Shown here piece after piece: positions 23,610-35,797 of a DNA stretch of 64,000 nt (position 1 is the first letter of the stretch; each line of letters opens with the position of its first letter). The position numbers and the translations under genes are program-made. The DNA lies in contig AP026549.1 of NCBI GenBank assembly GCA_026075535.2, positions 8,308,001 through 8,372,000 of the forward strand. The letters are read 5' to 3'. The DNA is from Tricholoma matsutake. Its lineage: Eukaryota; Basidiomycota; Agaricomycetes; Agaricales; Tricholomataceae. The notes under the pieces are model-generated. The model had not been told where the DNA came from, ran no database searches, and was given only the letters and a program-made list of their open reading frames with translations.

Positions 23610-24351
23610 AAATAGACTATGGGATGACAAACAGAACAACAGGGAAAGGTTGAAAACTGAGACGATAGTCATTCTCATTGTCATCAACGAGAACACATTG
23701 ACGTTGGTGATGGCTGTGGGATGGAATGATCGGAGATACCAGGCAAAGGAGCCGAGATAGATCCAAAATCTATTTTAAGATTGTTGGGGGAGACATCGAG
23801 TGCCAATTAGCCTTTCCATAATGTATAATTCACTCTTACAACATGGGAAACAAAAAGAACTATAGGGAAAGGTTGAAAACTGAGGGAGATAGTCATGCTC
23901 ATCGTTGGAGGCAATGACGAGAACACGTTGATGTTGATGATGGCCATGGGATGGAATAATCACAGATACCAGGCAAAGGAACTGAGATAGATCCAAAGTC
24001 TATTTTAAGATTTGTTGGGAGGGGACATCGAGCGCATCGTGGAAGACGACGAGCGCTCACATTTGATGTGATGGGTGGGCACAAGGGTTGGAGATAAGGG
24101 TGGATAATGTCAAACAGGGCGCCTGAACAATATCAACGAGATTGTTCCCTGATCTATAATTGGAGCACATCTATTATTGTCCCTTATCTATGGGGTTATT
24201 CTGGAACACTATTATCTACCGAAGGATGGGCAGTGGATAAGATGAAGGGGACTGCTGAACAGTGGTTCAACCGCTGAACCACTGTAGATTAGCTGAACCT
24301 AGCTAATTAGCTACACATCAGTCAGTCTAGCTAATTAGTAAGGTTGATGGT
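23610..24351 (-). repeat. right TIR of KDZ element (main part)
   Basis: Reverse complement of 15985-16835 with only scattered differences. The final 12 bases of the terminus are displaced to 31097-31108 by the LINE insertion. Confidence 0.8.
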
Positions 24352-24481
24352 AAGATGCTTCTTGATCCAGTACCGCCACCTCATATGAAATTCTCACGGT
24401 TCAAAGGGGGCAGATTGAAGGGAAGCTACACTCCTGGGTCATAGAATAGCATAAAACACAACTGAATCAAAGGAAAAGAGA

Positions 24482-26203
24482 ATGATGCCCCAGCACCCGG
24501 CAACTGAAATGCCGGACAATCAGACACCGGCAGCTACATTGGGACTTTGGCAAACGACTTTATCAGAGAACCCCAACTCAATCCAAAAAAGGGCGAACCC
24601 TGTGGCGATGACACCAGAACTATCCGCCAAAGAGAAGCAACCAGCCCATTCACAGGTGGAGAAAGGTAGGATCACCAGATGAACGGGAGCAGTACCCCAA
24701 AGCGGAGCCAATTTGGGAGACATAACGGATGCCGAAGCAGGGCTCTCCTGGCTAGCAGCAAAGGGCCTAATGGCCCCATCAGGCTCAACCCCATCAATGA
24801 CATTGTTGGCCGAGATGCTCTTCCAAGTTGGAGCCCTACCGAATATGCCTCTACAAATGCTAAATGGAATACGGGCAGTGGCTTTTCTACTCCAAGAACT
24901 AGAATTAATGAAAACAACAAGGGAAGTTACCACCACAGTGTCGAAGGAACTGATCTCGCTCGTCGACACGATTCAGAACACGTTTAAAGAGAAAACGGAA
25001 GAATGCATGGCCAGCTTACTCCAAACCACAAAAGAGGTAATAATACAAGCAAAAGAAACAACTGAAGAACTAGGCAAAGCAACTGAAAAAACGATAAGTA
25101 CCGCAGAAAAGGAGAAGATGCCAGCCACGCCCTACAGGGATGCCCTGAACCAGGGTACAGTCGGACCACCAGTCCGAGTGGATCCAAGGGTCAGAGCAAA
25201 GGAAGGTATAAGGGCAAGGCAGTTCCTATGGACCCTCTCAGTCGACATCCCAGAACTAAAAACACTGCCGGCACCACAGCTACTAAAACAGCTGAACGAA
25301 AAACTAACCAAAGCAGCAAAAACGACAAACAAAGAGTGCAAACTCCATTTGGCAATGTGGCTCAAAAATGGAGGGCTACTAATAGAGGCTGGAGACGACA
25401 AATCCGCGGCATGGCTTCACAGCAAGGCGAACATACTGCACATGGAATGCAAACTGGGCACCTCCATACTACCAGAAGCTCGCAACTTCAACACTATGGC
25501 ATATTTCGTCCCACTAACTTTTGATGTATCAGAGAAAACACACATAGAGGAGGTAACAGAGTCCAACGACTTATCCAAGGATGCAATTAGCAAATGTAGG
25601 TGGGCGAAGGCCCCTGGATGGCAGAACCCAAACCAAACAGTAGGACATATGATCATCACTTTCACGGACCTGGATAGCACAAATAAAGCCATACTCGGTG
25701 GGCTGGTTATCTGCAACAAAAAGGTATCAGTAACCAAATGCAAAAGAGAACTGATCAGATGTCTAAAGTGCCAGGGATATAACCACATGGTGCACGAGTG
25801 CATTATCAGTAGAGACATTTGCGCTAGGTGCGGAGAAAACCACAGGAATAGTGACTGTAGCGCAGCGACACTACTATGTACCCCATGTGGAAAACATGGA
25901 CATGCAAGTAATGATCGGACGTGCCCCACATTCCTCAGAAAATGCAATGAGCACGACAAGAGGAACCCGGAGAATCTACTACCCTTTTACCCTTCTATGG
26001 AGACCTGGACATGGGAAGCAGCACCTCCAAGTAATCAAAGGGCAGCAACCACCACAGGACTGACAGATTTCATGCAACCAATTAGGAGAGGACAGACACG
26101 GCAAACCCAACTAAATTTCCAACCTAGACATGCAGCCTCAAACAAATGCGGACTCGAGTGCCAAAGTTGGGACAGGCAAGAACCCGAAGCGAACTATGAA
26201 TAA
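24482..26203 (+). pseudogene. LINE ORF1, nucleic-acid binding
   Basis: One frame runs from the ATG at 24482 to 26203 apart from a TGA at 24680-24682 (ITR*, likely CGA to TGA), so the apparent start at 24713 is internal. The protein has a Gln/Thr/Pro-rich N-terminus, a long coiled-coil stretch around 24930-25110, a basic central region, and three C-terminal zinc knuckles near 25755-25930: CLKCQGYNHMVHEC (CX2CX4HX4C), CARCGENHRNSDC (CX2CX3HX4C) and CTPCGKHGHASNDRTC (CX2CX4HX6C). The family role is RNA binding and particle assembly. It overlaps the ORF2 start by a few codons. Confidence 0.8.
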
Positions 26204-29200
26204 CGAGATGAATGAAGAACAAAAGCTAAGAGTCCTACAAATAAATCTGAATAAATCACTCACCGCCCACCTGGAGCTCATAAACGACTCACTAGCAGCA
26301 CATTGGGACATTCTACTAATACAGGAACCATACATCACCTTTTTCAGCAGCATTAGAACACCAAACCGTTTCACAGCAGTAACCCCCTCCTCAAGGCAAA
26401 CCCTAGACACACCAGTGCGATCCACGATCTGGGTAAATTCGGCGCTATCCTCAAACGACTGGAAAATACTAGACATTCCAGACACCAATGACATAGTAGC
26501 AATCAAACTGCCATATGCTCCAAGTATACAGTATATACAATGCATGCGAGAACTCACACACACTGGAAGCACTAAAGAGATACATGCATGACAGCAGAAA
26601 TAGCCACCAAGGGCCCCAGGACACACACGTACTGTGGGGAGGGGACTTCAACTGACATCACCCAATGTGGGATAGGGATGAAGACACACACCTTTTCACT
26701 TCCAAAGCCCTAGAAGATGCAGGAGAACTGATAGACCTAGTAGCAGAATATGACATGCACATGGTGCTACCAAAGGGCATACCGACGCTCAAGCACATGG
26801 TTTCGAAACAACACTCTAGGCCCGACAATGTGTTCTGCAATAGCAGCTTAGTAAATCATGTGGTGAAATGTGACACCATTAGTGTTTGAAGGTCCAGTCC
26901 ATGGTTATGTAACAGTCTTTTGGAATTTTGAGATATAATCTGCTTGTTAAAGCCTTACAACTTATCCTCGCACTTCAGGACTTTTTGTACACAATGTCAA
27001 TATAGGACCAAAAATGTTTTGTCATTATGCCTCAGTGGTTTTTACAGAATGAAACATATTAAACACAAAGCAACTTTTCCAGTTCATACATTTTTCTCAA
27101 AACCTCAGAAAATGTATAGACTGGAAAAATTGTTTTATGTTTAATATGTTTAATTCTGTAAAAACCCCTGAGGCATAATGACAAAACCTTTTCAATCATA
27201 TATTGACATTGTGTACAAAAAGTCCTGAGATGCCAGGATAAGTTGTAAGGCTTTAACAAGCAGATTACATCTTAAAATTCCAAAAGACTGTTACATAACC
27301 ATGGACTGGACCTTCAAACACTAGACACCATACCAGCCAGGCAACCAGGGAAAACCGACCACTACCCAATAGCGATAATACTGGAACTGACGCAGGAAAA
27401 GGCGCGGACAAAGCTATCACTAAACTTCGGGGAAACAGAATGGGGGGAATTCAACGCGCACCTGGAAAGCAAGCTGGCGGTAATCCCAATACCGTCTGAG
27501 ATCAGAACTGACGAAGACTTGAGTAGGGAAATAGAACAGCTCACGGCAGCGATACAGAACACAATCAAAAACAAAGTCCCAGTAAACTTCCCATGCCCTC
27601 TATCGAAGAGGTGGTGGACAAAAGAATTAAGGAAAACAAAAAAGGCAGTCAACAGGTTATGAGCTGAATCATATAGAAATTGAGCAGTGAACGAACACCC
27701 AAGTCACCAAGCACTATGCCAGGCCTGCCAAAGATATGCAGAGGACATCATCAAGGCCAAGATGGACCACTGGAACAACTACCTTGAAAATGCGGACAGC
27801 TCAGACATATGGACGGCAAACAAATTCATTTCTAACCCAATAGGTGATGGAGGACAGATGAGAATACCCTCACTAAAAGTAAAGAGAGGCAATGGACTAC
27901 TAAGGGAGGTAAACACAAAGCCAAGGCCCTCGCAGAGGCCTTCTTTCCACCAAAGCCAATGGGAACAATGGTACCACAGGAATACCACTACCCTGACCCA
28001 ATCCCTTTACCAGCAACAATAACGGAGGAACAGATCCACATGCGCATAGCGAAGCTATCCCCATACAAAGCACCAGGACCAGACAACATACCAAACATTG
28101 TTCTACAAAAAACAGCCAACCTCATAGTCCCATACCTACTACCAATATACAGGGCAATACTGAGTCACGGAGTCTACTACCAGGGGTGGCAGGAATCCAA
28201 GATGTGCGTACTGAGGAAACCGGGAAAACCGAGTTATGAAGTAACCAAAGCATATCGCCCCATCACATTACTATGCACTATGGCCAAGGTATTCACAGCG
28301 GTAATCTCAGAAAACCTGATCTCAGTTACAGAGCAACACCAACTACTGCCGGACACACACTTCGGAGGAAGACCCTGCAGAAGCACGACTGACGCAGTAC
28401 ACTTGCTAATCCATCGGGTCAAAAAAGCATGGAGGAAAGGAAAAGTAGTATCGCTTCTCTTTCTAGACATCGAAGGGACATTCCCCAACACGGTAACGGA
28501 ACGACTACTACACAACATGAAGAAGAGATGAGTCCCTGAAACAATAGTAAAATTCATAGAGTGACTGCTGAGGGGCCAGACAACGTGACTGAAATTTGAT
28601 GACTACATCTCGGAATGGATACCTATAGACAATGGAGTAGGGCAAGGTGACCCTGTATCCCTACCGGCCTTTAACTTCTACAATGCAGATCTACTGAGCT
28701 AAGCGACACTCTGCATGCACTAGGATATGTCGACGATGCGATGGTAATGGCTGTTGGCAAGGATTTCGAGGAAACCACCCAGAGCATCCAAGAACTCATG
28801 GAGAAAGAAGATGGAGCACTACAGTGGTCGGCAGACCACAACTCTAGGTTTGAAATCAGCAAACTAGTGGTAATGCATTTAGGCCATAAGAAAACAAAGT
28901 CCCCGAACGGAGGTACACGTCCACTACACAAACCGAGACTAACACTACAAGGCAGGGAAGTCAAGACAGTCGACAGCTACAAATACCTTGGTATAGTCAT
29001 CGATGACAAGCTAACATGGAGGAAACACAAAGATAGGGCCATAGACAGCGCCACCAAGTGGGTGATGCAATGCCGATGCCTCGTGAAGACAGAGGTAGGA
29101 CTCTCGCCAAAACTAATGCGCCAGCTCTACATGACAGTGGCCATACCAAAAAATACAGGGCGGAGATATGGTACAACCCCCCAAGGACAATTCTGGGAGC

Positions 29201-30584
29201 AAAGCAAAGGACAGGATCAATGAGGGTACTATGCCAGCTAACCAAAGTACAGTGAATAGCCACCCTGGCAATAAATGGGGCACTTCGCACCACCCCAACT
29301 GACACGCTGGATCTACATGCAGGCATTCTCCCACTAGAGCTAACCATGCTAAAGGCATGCCACAGATCTATAGTGCGAATATGCACACTACCAGAGACAC
29401 ACCCGCTATGCCACATAATACGCGAATATCGTACTATCCATGCAAGGAAACATCGCACGCTTCTACACAAGCTGTTGGACCACTTCCCGGGGATACACCC
29501 AGACAGAATAGAGAGCATAATGCCCAATCCCTGCCCTCCCACATATACTCTCGCGACTTTCACCACAGAGATAGCTGAGGATCGAGACTCCTCTATACGC
29601 AATGAAGCTGACAGCACACCAGAAATCAAACTATTCACAGATGGATCGGGTATGGATGGATGTATAGGAGCGGCAGCGGTAATGTATAGAAAGGGTAGGC
29701 ACACGCCATCCAAGGTGCTGAGATACCACCTGGGAAGCGCAAACGAGTACACATCATTTGAAGCAGAGGTGGTAGGGGCGCTATTAGGTATCTGGATGAT
29801 CAAATCAGAGCACATAGCAGGATGACTCCCGATATCCATACTAACAGACAGCCAAGCTCTCATCAAAAGGATCAAGATGCACAAAGCTACCACCACCCAA
29901 TACCTTATTGAGGACCTACTGACTATCGCAGAAAGTGTCAACGTGATCAACATAAACCCCAATACAAAGCACTTCCATCTGGCCTGGATATCAGGACATA
30001 GCGGGGTGCAAGGCAACGAAAAAGTCGACAAAGAAGCGAAAAGAGCAGCCCAAGGTGAATCTAGCCCCCGGCACATGCTACCACCCATTTTACGAGGGAA
30101 ACTGCCAAGAAGTGTAGCAGCAGTAAAGCAGAGGTATCACCACGAACTAAAAGACAGAGAAAAGGAGATATGGCTAGCATCTCCATGCCAACCAAAGCTG
30201 AGTCAACTAGACCCAAAATTCTTGTACAATCTCTACACTAAAATACAGTCAAGTCTCAAGAGACAACAGGCCAGTCTACTGACTCAGATATGCATGGGAC
30301 ACATACCACTGAACTTCTACTTGCATTGCATCAAGAAAATAAAATCGAGCGATTGCGCAGCATGCCAAGGGCAAGGCCCACCAGTGAAAGAGACCATCAT
30401 ACACTTCCTCTTCGAATGCAAGGCCTACAATAAGGAACGGCACAAGCTAGACCGCCAAATGAGAAGAGACTCCAGGGACCTACCAGCACTACTGAGCATG
30501 GAAAAAGGGGTAAAAGCGCTAATCGGCTATGTGAACAAAACAGGACGGCTGCTCCCTACCAAAGGTGAACATCACATATCATGA
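26196..30584 (+). pseudogene. LINE ORF2: endonuclease, RT, RNase H
   Basis: Endonuclease: LRVLQINLNKS, WDILLIQEPYI, LWGGDFN*HHPMWDRDED and, after a MITE at 26880-27323, GKTDHYPIAI. RT: SPYKAPGPDNIPNIVLQKT, AYRPITLLCTMAKVF, HFGGRPCRSTTDAVHLL, FLDIEGTFPNTV, NGVGQGDPVSLPAFNFYNADLL and the active site YVDDAMVMAV at about 28729. RNase H: FTDGSGMDG, SFEAEVVGALLG, LTDSQALIKRI and WISGHSGVQGNEKVDKEAKRAA, so all expected acidic residues are visible. A C-terminal CX2C...HX4C-like tail (CAACQGQGP ... HFLFECKAY) follows. Nearly all in-frame stops are TGA (for example after GDFN, RL, KKR, EHIAG and KVQ). One frameshift lies near 26585 and others near 28700-29230. Confidence 0.88.
26880..27323. mobile_element. 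444-bp palindromic hAT-like MITE
   Basis: Exact 8-bp duplication GACACCAT (26872-26879 and 27324-27331). Termini are TAGTGTTTGAAGGTCCAGTC inverted. The two halves are near-perfect reverse complements of each other almost to the centre, so mirrored 66-residue ORFs (MLKPYNLSSHF / MLKPYNLSWHL) appear on both strands; these are not genes. Removing it rejoins the LINE endonuclease reading frame. Confidence 0.92.
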
Positions 30585-31084
30585 GGAACATATTCTTGCA
30601 CGCCACTTTACAGGGACGATCTCAACTCAAAACTCAAGAGTTAGCAACTACAGATGCCACACATATCCCCAAACCAATGAAACAAAACAAAATAAAATAA
30701 AATAAAATTCTGCCTGGAACACAGAGGACTATGGAAATTTCAAAGCACACGACTAAAGGTACCAGAATCAGACAAAACCCCACACCCACACTATCCAACA
30801 CGTGCCTGCCATGAGATGGCCAGGCAACTAACAGTCACGCAAACTCAACAGCAAGGACACCAAGCAAACCAAAGAAGAGGTCGACGAAAGGCCTGCAGTC
30901 CTAAATGGCCTAAAGAACTGGACCTCAGGGGGAGCGATTGCCCAGGGTATGCCATCTGAGGGGCAAGGACTTGGGAGAGGTCAAGGCAAAGGGGCCTTAC
31001 ATAGATACTCTAAGATGTAATGACCATTATAGGGTATGCCCTGAGAGGTCCAAAAAATAACACTAAAAAAAAAAAAAAAAAAAA
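30585..31084 (+). other. LINE 3' UTR and poly(A) tail
   Basis: Non-coding A-rich sequence after the ORF2 stop, with AAATAAAATAAAATAAAA near 30690 and a terminal A run at about 31061-31084, directly followed by the target duplication. Confidence 0.8.
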
Positions 31085-31108
31085 AAGGTTGATGGTGACA
31101 CACAGGTG

Positions 31109-31554
31109 CTGGTGTACTATGATGAAAAGTTGGTTGACTGACTGGGGTGCAGAACAACTCGGAGTGGTGAAAACATCATGCATTGACAATAATGCTGCTG
31201 TCGGTCAATATGCCACACTTATGCAGCTCTCCACAATTTAAGCACAATAACTCCTATGGATACATGTATGTTAATCATAGTATGGTTCCCAATATCAAAT
31301 GGTAGGATTACCTAGATAATATGTGCCCTCATGGGGCAGCGAGGGCTCAATAGGATGCAAAACCTTCGATAACTTCATACAAATGCAACCACCACATACA
31401 TTTTAAATTCCAAATTACAAGATTAGGCAACAAGTGCAGAACTGGTAGCAGGACCACATAGGTAAGCTACATTGTATCAAATGATACAGGTTCAATGGAT
31501 GCTGTTGAACTCACTATATATACTATATTAACCAGTGACTACATTGTACACAGA
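31109..31554. other. no recognisable gene; flank of KDZ and element D
   Basis: Sequence between the KDZ right tip and the duplication of element D. Its last 40 bp (TTAACCAGTGACTACATTGT) match the tandem units at 33970 and 34155, so it is the left part of that repeat array. Confidence 0.4.
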
Positions 31555-31562
31555 GTATTATA

Positions 31563-33835
31563 TAGGGATGCCGCAGTCCAGTTCTGAACCAAAGTTCAAA
31601 CCTGAACTTTTCAGAACCGGACCAAAGTTCGGTCCAAGGTTCGATGGTTGTGCAGAACTGGACCACAAGTCCGGTTCTGGGTTCGGGCAAGGCAGAACCT
31701 GGTTTGAACCGAACCTTTTTTAGTTGTTGTGACTTCCAAAAACTCTGGAAAAAGTTTCCCATGTTACTACTACTAATAGCACAGAAGTCCGAGGCCCTCT
31801 TCTCAATGTCTCCTACAATCCCGACAATGATGCCCCATCCAGTGATGATGTAACCATTAGTAAATGTTTGTCACTACTTTGTCCCATGCTCTCCTGTATC
31901 CGAGTCAAACCACAAGCTTTGACAGCAACCACAACCAACTCACCACCACATCGTACGCATCAACCATGCTGGCTGCAGGTTAAAGGGATGCTAGGGAGGT
32001 GTTGCCTCCCGAGTTAAAATTATGTTGTTTTTCTTTTACTAACATTCTAACCTACAGATATTTGCAGGTATGCCAACAGGTGACCCCCAACCACGAAGGC
32101 TCCTACCACCCGTGGCAAGGGTTATCAAATCTAACAGCACCACTAAACAGTGGCCACGAATGCAGGGAAACGATAGGGACTACACCAACCAACAAATGAG
32201 CACAACTAATGAGATCGGCTGGTGCCAGTCGAAGAGGACCATGCCAACCCAGTGATGATGAGGCATGACAACGAAACAATGGGGGGAGTTCCGTGACCAA
32301 ACTCTTGTTCTGATCAACCAACTAATCTCTTTTCTTTTTAGGTTCTGAACTACTGGTAATGACGGTTGTCAACACTAGATGACCTATACCTAACTATGAC
32401 CACACAAACCCCCTCCTCCCCATCAAAACAGGATGTGAGCCTTTTGGTTATTGACAGGAGGTGGCAAAGGGGGACAAGAGGTGGAAGAGGGGTGCCGGGA
32501 GACCCATGGAGGGGGATACCTGCCAGGTGAGTACCCTACTACTCTCGTAAATGCACTACATCACACTAACCCACCAAAACAGACAATGACAATGGAAACG
32601 AGCACCCTAGCCCCACGACGACGACAAACAACCTCAGCATCCCACAACAACGATGGGATGACCCAGCACCCGCCCCCCATGCCTGTGAGCCACTGCTCAT
32701 GGGGTGGTTCACGGGTGCTAGCAACCTCATATGATGAGGACAAGGGGCCCACAACACTGCCAAATGACACGGTGCCCACCACCATGCCTATGAGCAGCTG
32801 TTCGTACGGTGGTTCGCAGGTGCAGACAATGGGGGGGAGTGACACATCAAGGGAACGAGAGGGAGGGGGAGACGACCACCATGCCACCACACCTGCGAAC
32901 CACTGCTCACAGGGTGGATCACGAGCCCATCAGCCAACATCAATGCTGTAGACACCCAACCATGCCACCGAGTGCATTACCCCCAACATGCCACTGTACC
33001 CTACATGAAAGCCCCTCCTGCACAGCGCTGAGCAATTGCTCAATGTCTGGAATGTATGGGCTATTCAGGGTGTAATGAGCGGGATATGGGGCCAAACATG
33101 ATGGGTCATGTCGGTGCCTTGGTGGTGCAGTGTACGGTATACATATACTGTGGTACTCAGGCAAACACTGTGGTAGAAACCTGTACCCATGGGTACGGTG
33201 GGTACTAATCCTACCTGTGTCCTTCCCTATGAACAGCGAAGGGGGTCAGCACTGCGAAATGACGGGGGATGGAGGACGACAAGAAAACCAGGATCACAAA
33301 GACAAAACAACACTGAGGTAGCCATGACTGACAACGACAACGACACATGACAGGGGTAGGCAGCACGACTGAAATGAGAGCAGGAAGACCAATGGGACCC
33401 CCAGGTATGGGGTGAGGAGGACAACCTGGACTAAATGACGACGACGGCCCTGAGAACAAAACAATGGTACATGACAAAAAAGATGGGTAGCCCTCCTGAT
33501 CCCTTCCTGCCACAGTGCCCCCTCATCCCTGCAACACAACACCACAATCCTAGAATGAGCATCCTGGCTTGGCTCACCAACCCTCACATTGTGGGGATAG
33601 TACTTTGTTCAATGTAGTTCTCTGTACTTATCTCACTAATTATATTCTACATGTCGTCTCAGTGTTACAGATTTTTTGTACACAAAAAAGTTCGGTTCGA
33701 GTTCGAACCCTTTCTGAACCTGAACCGATGGTCTGGTTCAGGGTTTGGCAGATTGCCTGGACCAAACCTGAAGTCCGGTTCTAGGTTCAGTGAAATTCTC
33801 AAAGAACTGAACTGAACCGAACTTCGGCATCCCTA
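31563..33835. mobile_element. hAT-like non-autonomous element D (2273 bp)
   Basis: Exact 8-bp duplication GTATTATA (31555-31562 and 33836-33843). Terminal repeats are TAGGGATGCCGCAGTCC and, reversed, TAGGGATGCCGAAGTTC, followed at each end by GGTTC(A/G)GAAC-type subterminal repeats. No transposase ORF. The interior holds GAGC-NNCT-GCTC hairpins near 32685-32707, 32789-32813 and 32894-32916, an intron-like CTAACCTACAG and CTTTTTAGGTTC stretch, and CCACC-rich text, so it shares the cassette of elements A, B and F although its termini differ. Confidence 0.85.
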
Positions 33836-33843
33836 GTATTATA

Positions 33844-34245
33844 CCATGCATTAGGAATGTAATACAGACATTAGTAACATTTGAAATGCAATGGGCACAG
33901 ACATGGCTATGGACATGGACCAGGAGTGGGAGTGGGAGTGGCCCCAGGGATGGCCAGGGCATCACCATGTACATAGTCTATTAATTAACCAATGACTACA
34001 TTACTACTGTACTTGCTGTACCCTACAGATAGATGTGCATTAAGAAAATAGTACAGACATGAGTAATGTTTGAAATGAACTTGCAGGGGAAGGGAACAGG
34101 AGTGGGAACAGCCACGGGGATGGCCAGGGCATCGCCATGTACATACTCTATTAATTAACCAATGACTACATTGTTACTTTACTTGCAATGGGCACAGACA
34201 TGGCTATGGACATGGACTGGGAGTGGGAGTGGGAGTGGGAGTGGG
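33844..34245. repeat. tandem units (~171 bp) with GGGAGT tract
   Basis: ATGGCCAGGGCATC(A/G)CCATGTACATA and CTATTAATTAACCAATGACTACATT recur at about 33950 and 34121, spaced 171 bp, and a third partial unit lies left of element D at about 31525. G-runs such as GGGAGTGGGAGTGGGAGTGG (34219-34242) could form G-quadruplexes. The Gly-Ser translation here is repeat-derived. Confidence 0.65.
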
Positions 34246-35797
34246 GACCATGACCGCCTTGATGTTTCCTGTGTGAAGGCCGTTTCAAATGGCCTTCTTG
34301 ATCTGGCTGATGTGACCGATTACTTGTTGAGCTGTAATGTTCATGTTGAAATCAGGTGCAGGAACGGGAGCAGGAGTGGGAGTGGGAGCAGGACCCCAGT
34401 GCATCAGGAACTTGACAAAACAGTTTCCAGAGGTTTCTGGAGGACATCTGTGTCCTGGATATGGCTGGGTGTCCGACTGTCCGACTGTCCAGCTGTCCAG
34501 CTATCTACATACGACACAATCTTCCACGTATTTAACTGTATCCCATTTAGGCTGTACGATGCACTAGTGCCTGGAAATAACAGGGAACCATCATTAGGTG
34601 CAGTCCAGAATAAGCATCAGTTCCGGGGGCAGCACTACATGTTTGGTAGGTATGCTATGGCCGTGAACTAGATTAAATGAAAATAAAACCCCTCGCGCCA
34701 GACGCACGAGCATTGTGGTGTGGTCTCCATGGTCCTGCTCCCCATTGTGCCCCTCCCACTGCCATTCTCGTCCATGCCATCGAACGCGGGTCCTTCGTCG
34801 TCATCGTGGGGTGTCGGGTGCATGTGCTGGTGTCCGTCGTCGTCGTAGGGTGGTTGTGCCAGTGGTGAGGGTCCTGGGTCGTGCTCAGTCCTCATTCTCG
34901 TTGCCATAGTCATGGTCGTGGTCGTGCTCTTGATTGAGGTGATCCTCCATGGGCGCTGGTGCTCGTTGTTGACATCGTTGGTTGCTAGCACCCATCATCC
35001 ACCCTGCAAGCAGTGGCTCACAGGGCTGGGGGTGGGTGATGGGTCGTCCTTCATCGTTGTGGGTGCTGGGGCAGGTGCTTCTTGTCGATGTGGAGCCCTG
35101 GTGCTTTGTTTTGTTGCGTGGTTGGGCATGGGGTGGGACCGTCGTTGCAACATGTTTATGACCTAAAACTAATGAAAACAGTTAGTTGGTTGAAAGAAAC
35201 AAGAAACATAAAACAGACCTGCACAAACGACGTCTCGTTTGTGCCTGTTTTGGGTGCGAAGGCTCGTTTACCGTCTCAGCTGTCATTTTCCGGCATGGTG
35301 GCAGAGTTGTTGGCACGTAATCAACAGAAATGTTCCCATCACATGTTGGGTATGCGTCAAAGCCTGGTGAATTTGCATTTCCTTGAAAGAGGGAGGGGTG
35401 GCTGTGCAAAAGCAGTTGACAGGACAGCCGGACAGTCGGACAAGTCGGACAGACTTTCCCAAGGTACAGACTTTCTGGGTTTCTCAACCTCAAAAACCTC
35501 GAAAACCTTGGAAACTTGGTCACCTGGAAACTTAAGTCACTTTTTCTGGAAACCTCACTAAACATTGTTTGACAGAAACCTCTGAAACCTCTAGAAACCT
35601 CAGCAATAGCACTCAGAAAACCTGCTTCTACCTAGCATTTATCATGGAGATTTCCAAGTTTACAGGTTTACAGATTTCCGAAAACCTGAAAACCTGAAAA
35701 ACCAGGAAAAACCAGGAAACTAAAATGTCATCTTCCTGATGTGGACTATGTAAGGGACGGCTTGTCTATTAACTCTACGGACTCGAGCTACAAGTTT
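34246..35797. other. unassigned region with inverted GTCCGACTGTCC repeats
   Basis: GTCCGACTGTCCGACTGTCC-like words at 34469-34505 are inverted at about 35417-35455, bounding roughly 1 kb with a GAGC/GCTT hairpin on the minus strand at 35004-35023 (CTGTGAGC-CACT-GCTTGCAG, all paired if G-T is allowed). From 35480 to 35725 the sequence is filled with GAAACCT words. This may be another degraded non-autonomous element, but I could not find a target duplication. Confidence 0.35.

Larger units (their letters stand above)
24352..31084 (+). mobile_element. Tad-like non-LTR retrotransposon (LINE)
   Basis: Flanked by the 12-bp duplication AAGGTTGATGGT (24340-24351 and 31085-31096), which lies in the KDZ right TIR. 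It ends in a run of about 24 A at 31061-31084. Order: 5' UTR of about 130 bp, ORF1 (24482-26203) with CCHC knuckles, ORF2 (26196-30584) with APE-type endonuclease, RT and RNase H, then a 3' UTR. The ORF1-CCHC / APE-RT-RNH layout fits Tad1-clade elements of fungi, although the clade needs a tree. It is full length by structure but disabled by TGA stops and a MITE. Confidence 0.85.
15985..31108. mobile_element. KDZ DNA transposon with long TIRs (LINE inside)
   Basis: Left (15985-16835) and right (23610-24351, finishing at 31097-31108) ends are long inverted repeats starting CACCTGTGTGTCACCATCAA. They match almost base for base through AGTCTAGCTAATTAG and GGTTCAGCGGTTGAACCACT, and each includes internal subrepeats of about 210-270 bp (ATTTTGGATCTATCTCGGC ... 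GAAAGGCTAATTGGCACTCG). Two divergent genes lie between: a CxC1-type KDZ transposase on the minus strand and an unnamed companion on the plus strand. The right tip is interrupted by a LINE with its own duplication. No target duplication is evident at the outer tips. Confidence 0.75.

Noticed and set aside
26944..27259. Two 66-residue ORFs on opposite strands
   Set aside because: They are mirror images created by the palindromic MITE, not genes.
28997..30088. 363-codon minus-strand ORF
   Set aside because: It is the antisense shadow of the LINE RT/RNase H region, whose plus strand carries clear catalytic motifs.
30720..31020. Extra coding exon after LINE ORF2
   Set aside because: No frame continues RNase H homology; it is A-rich 3' UTR.
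32451..32951. 166-codon ORF in element D
   Set aside because: It spans CCACC-rich text and hairpin repeats, shows no domain, and the same interval is open in other frames.
34162..34671. 169-codon Gly-Ser repeat ORF
   Set aside because: It is driven by the GGGAGTGGGAGTGGG tract and tandem repeats, with no family resemblance beyond them.
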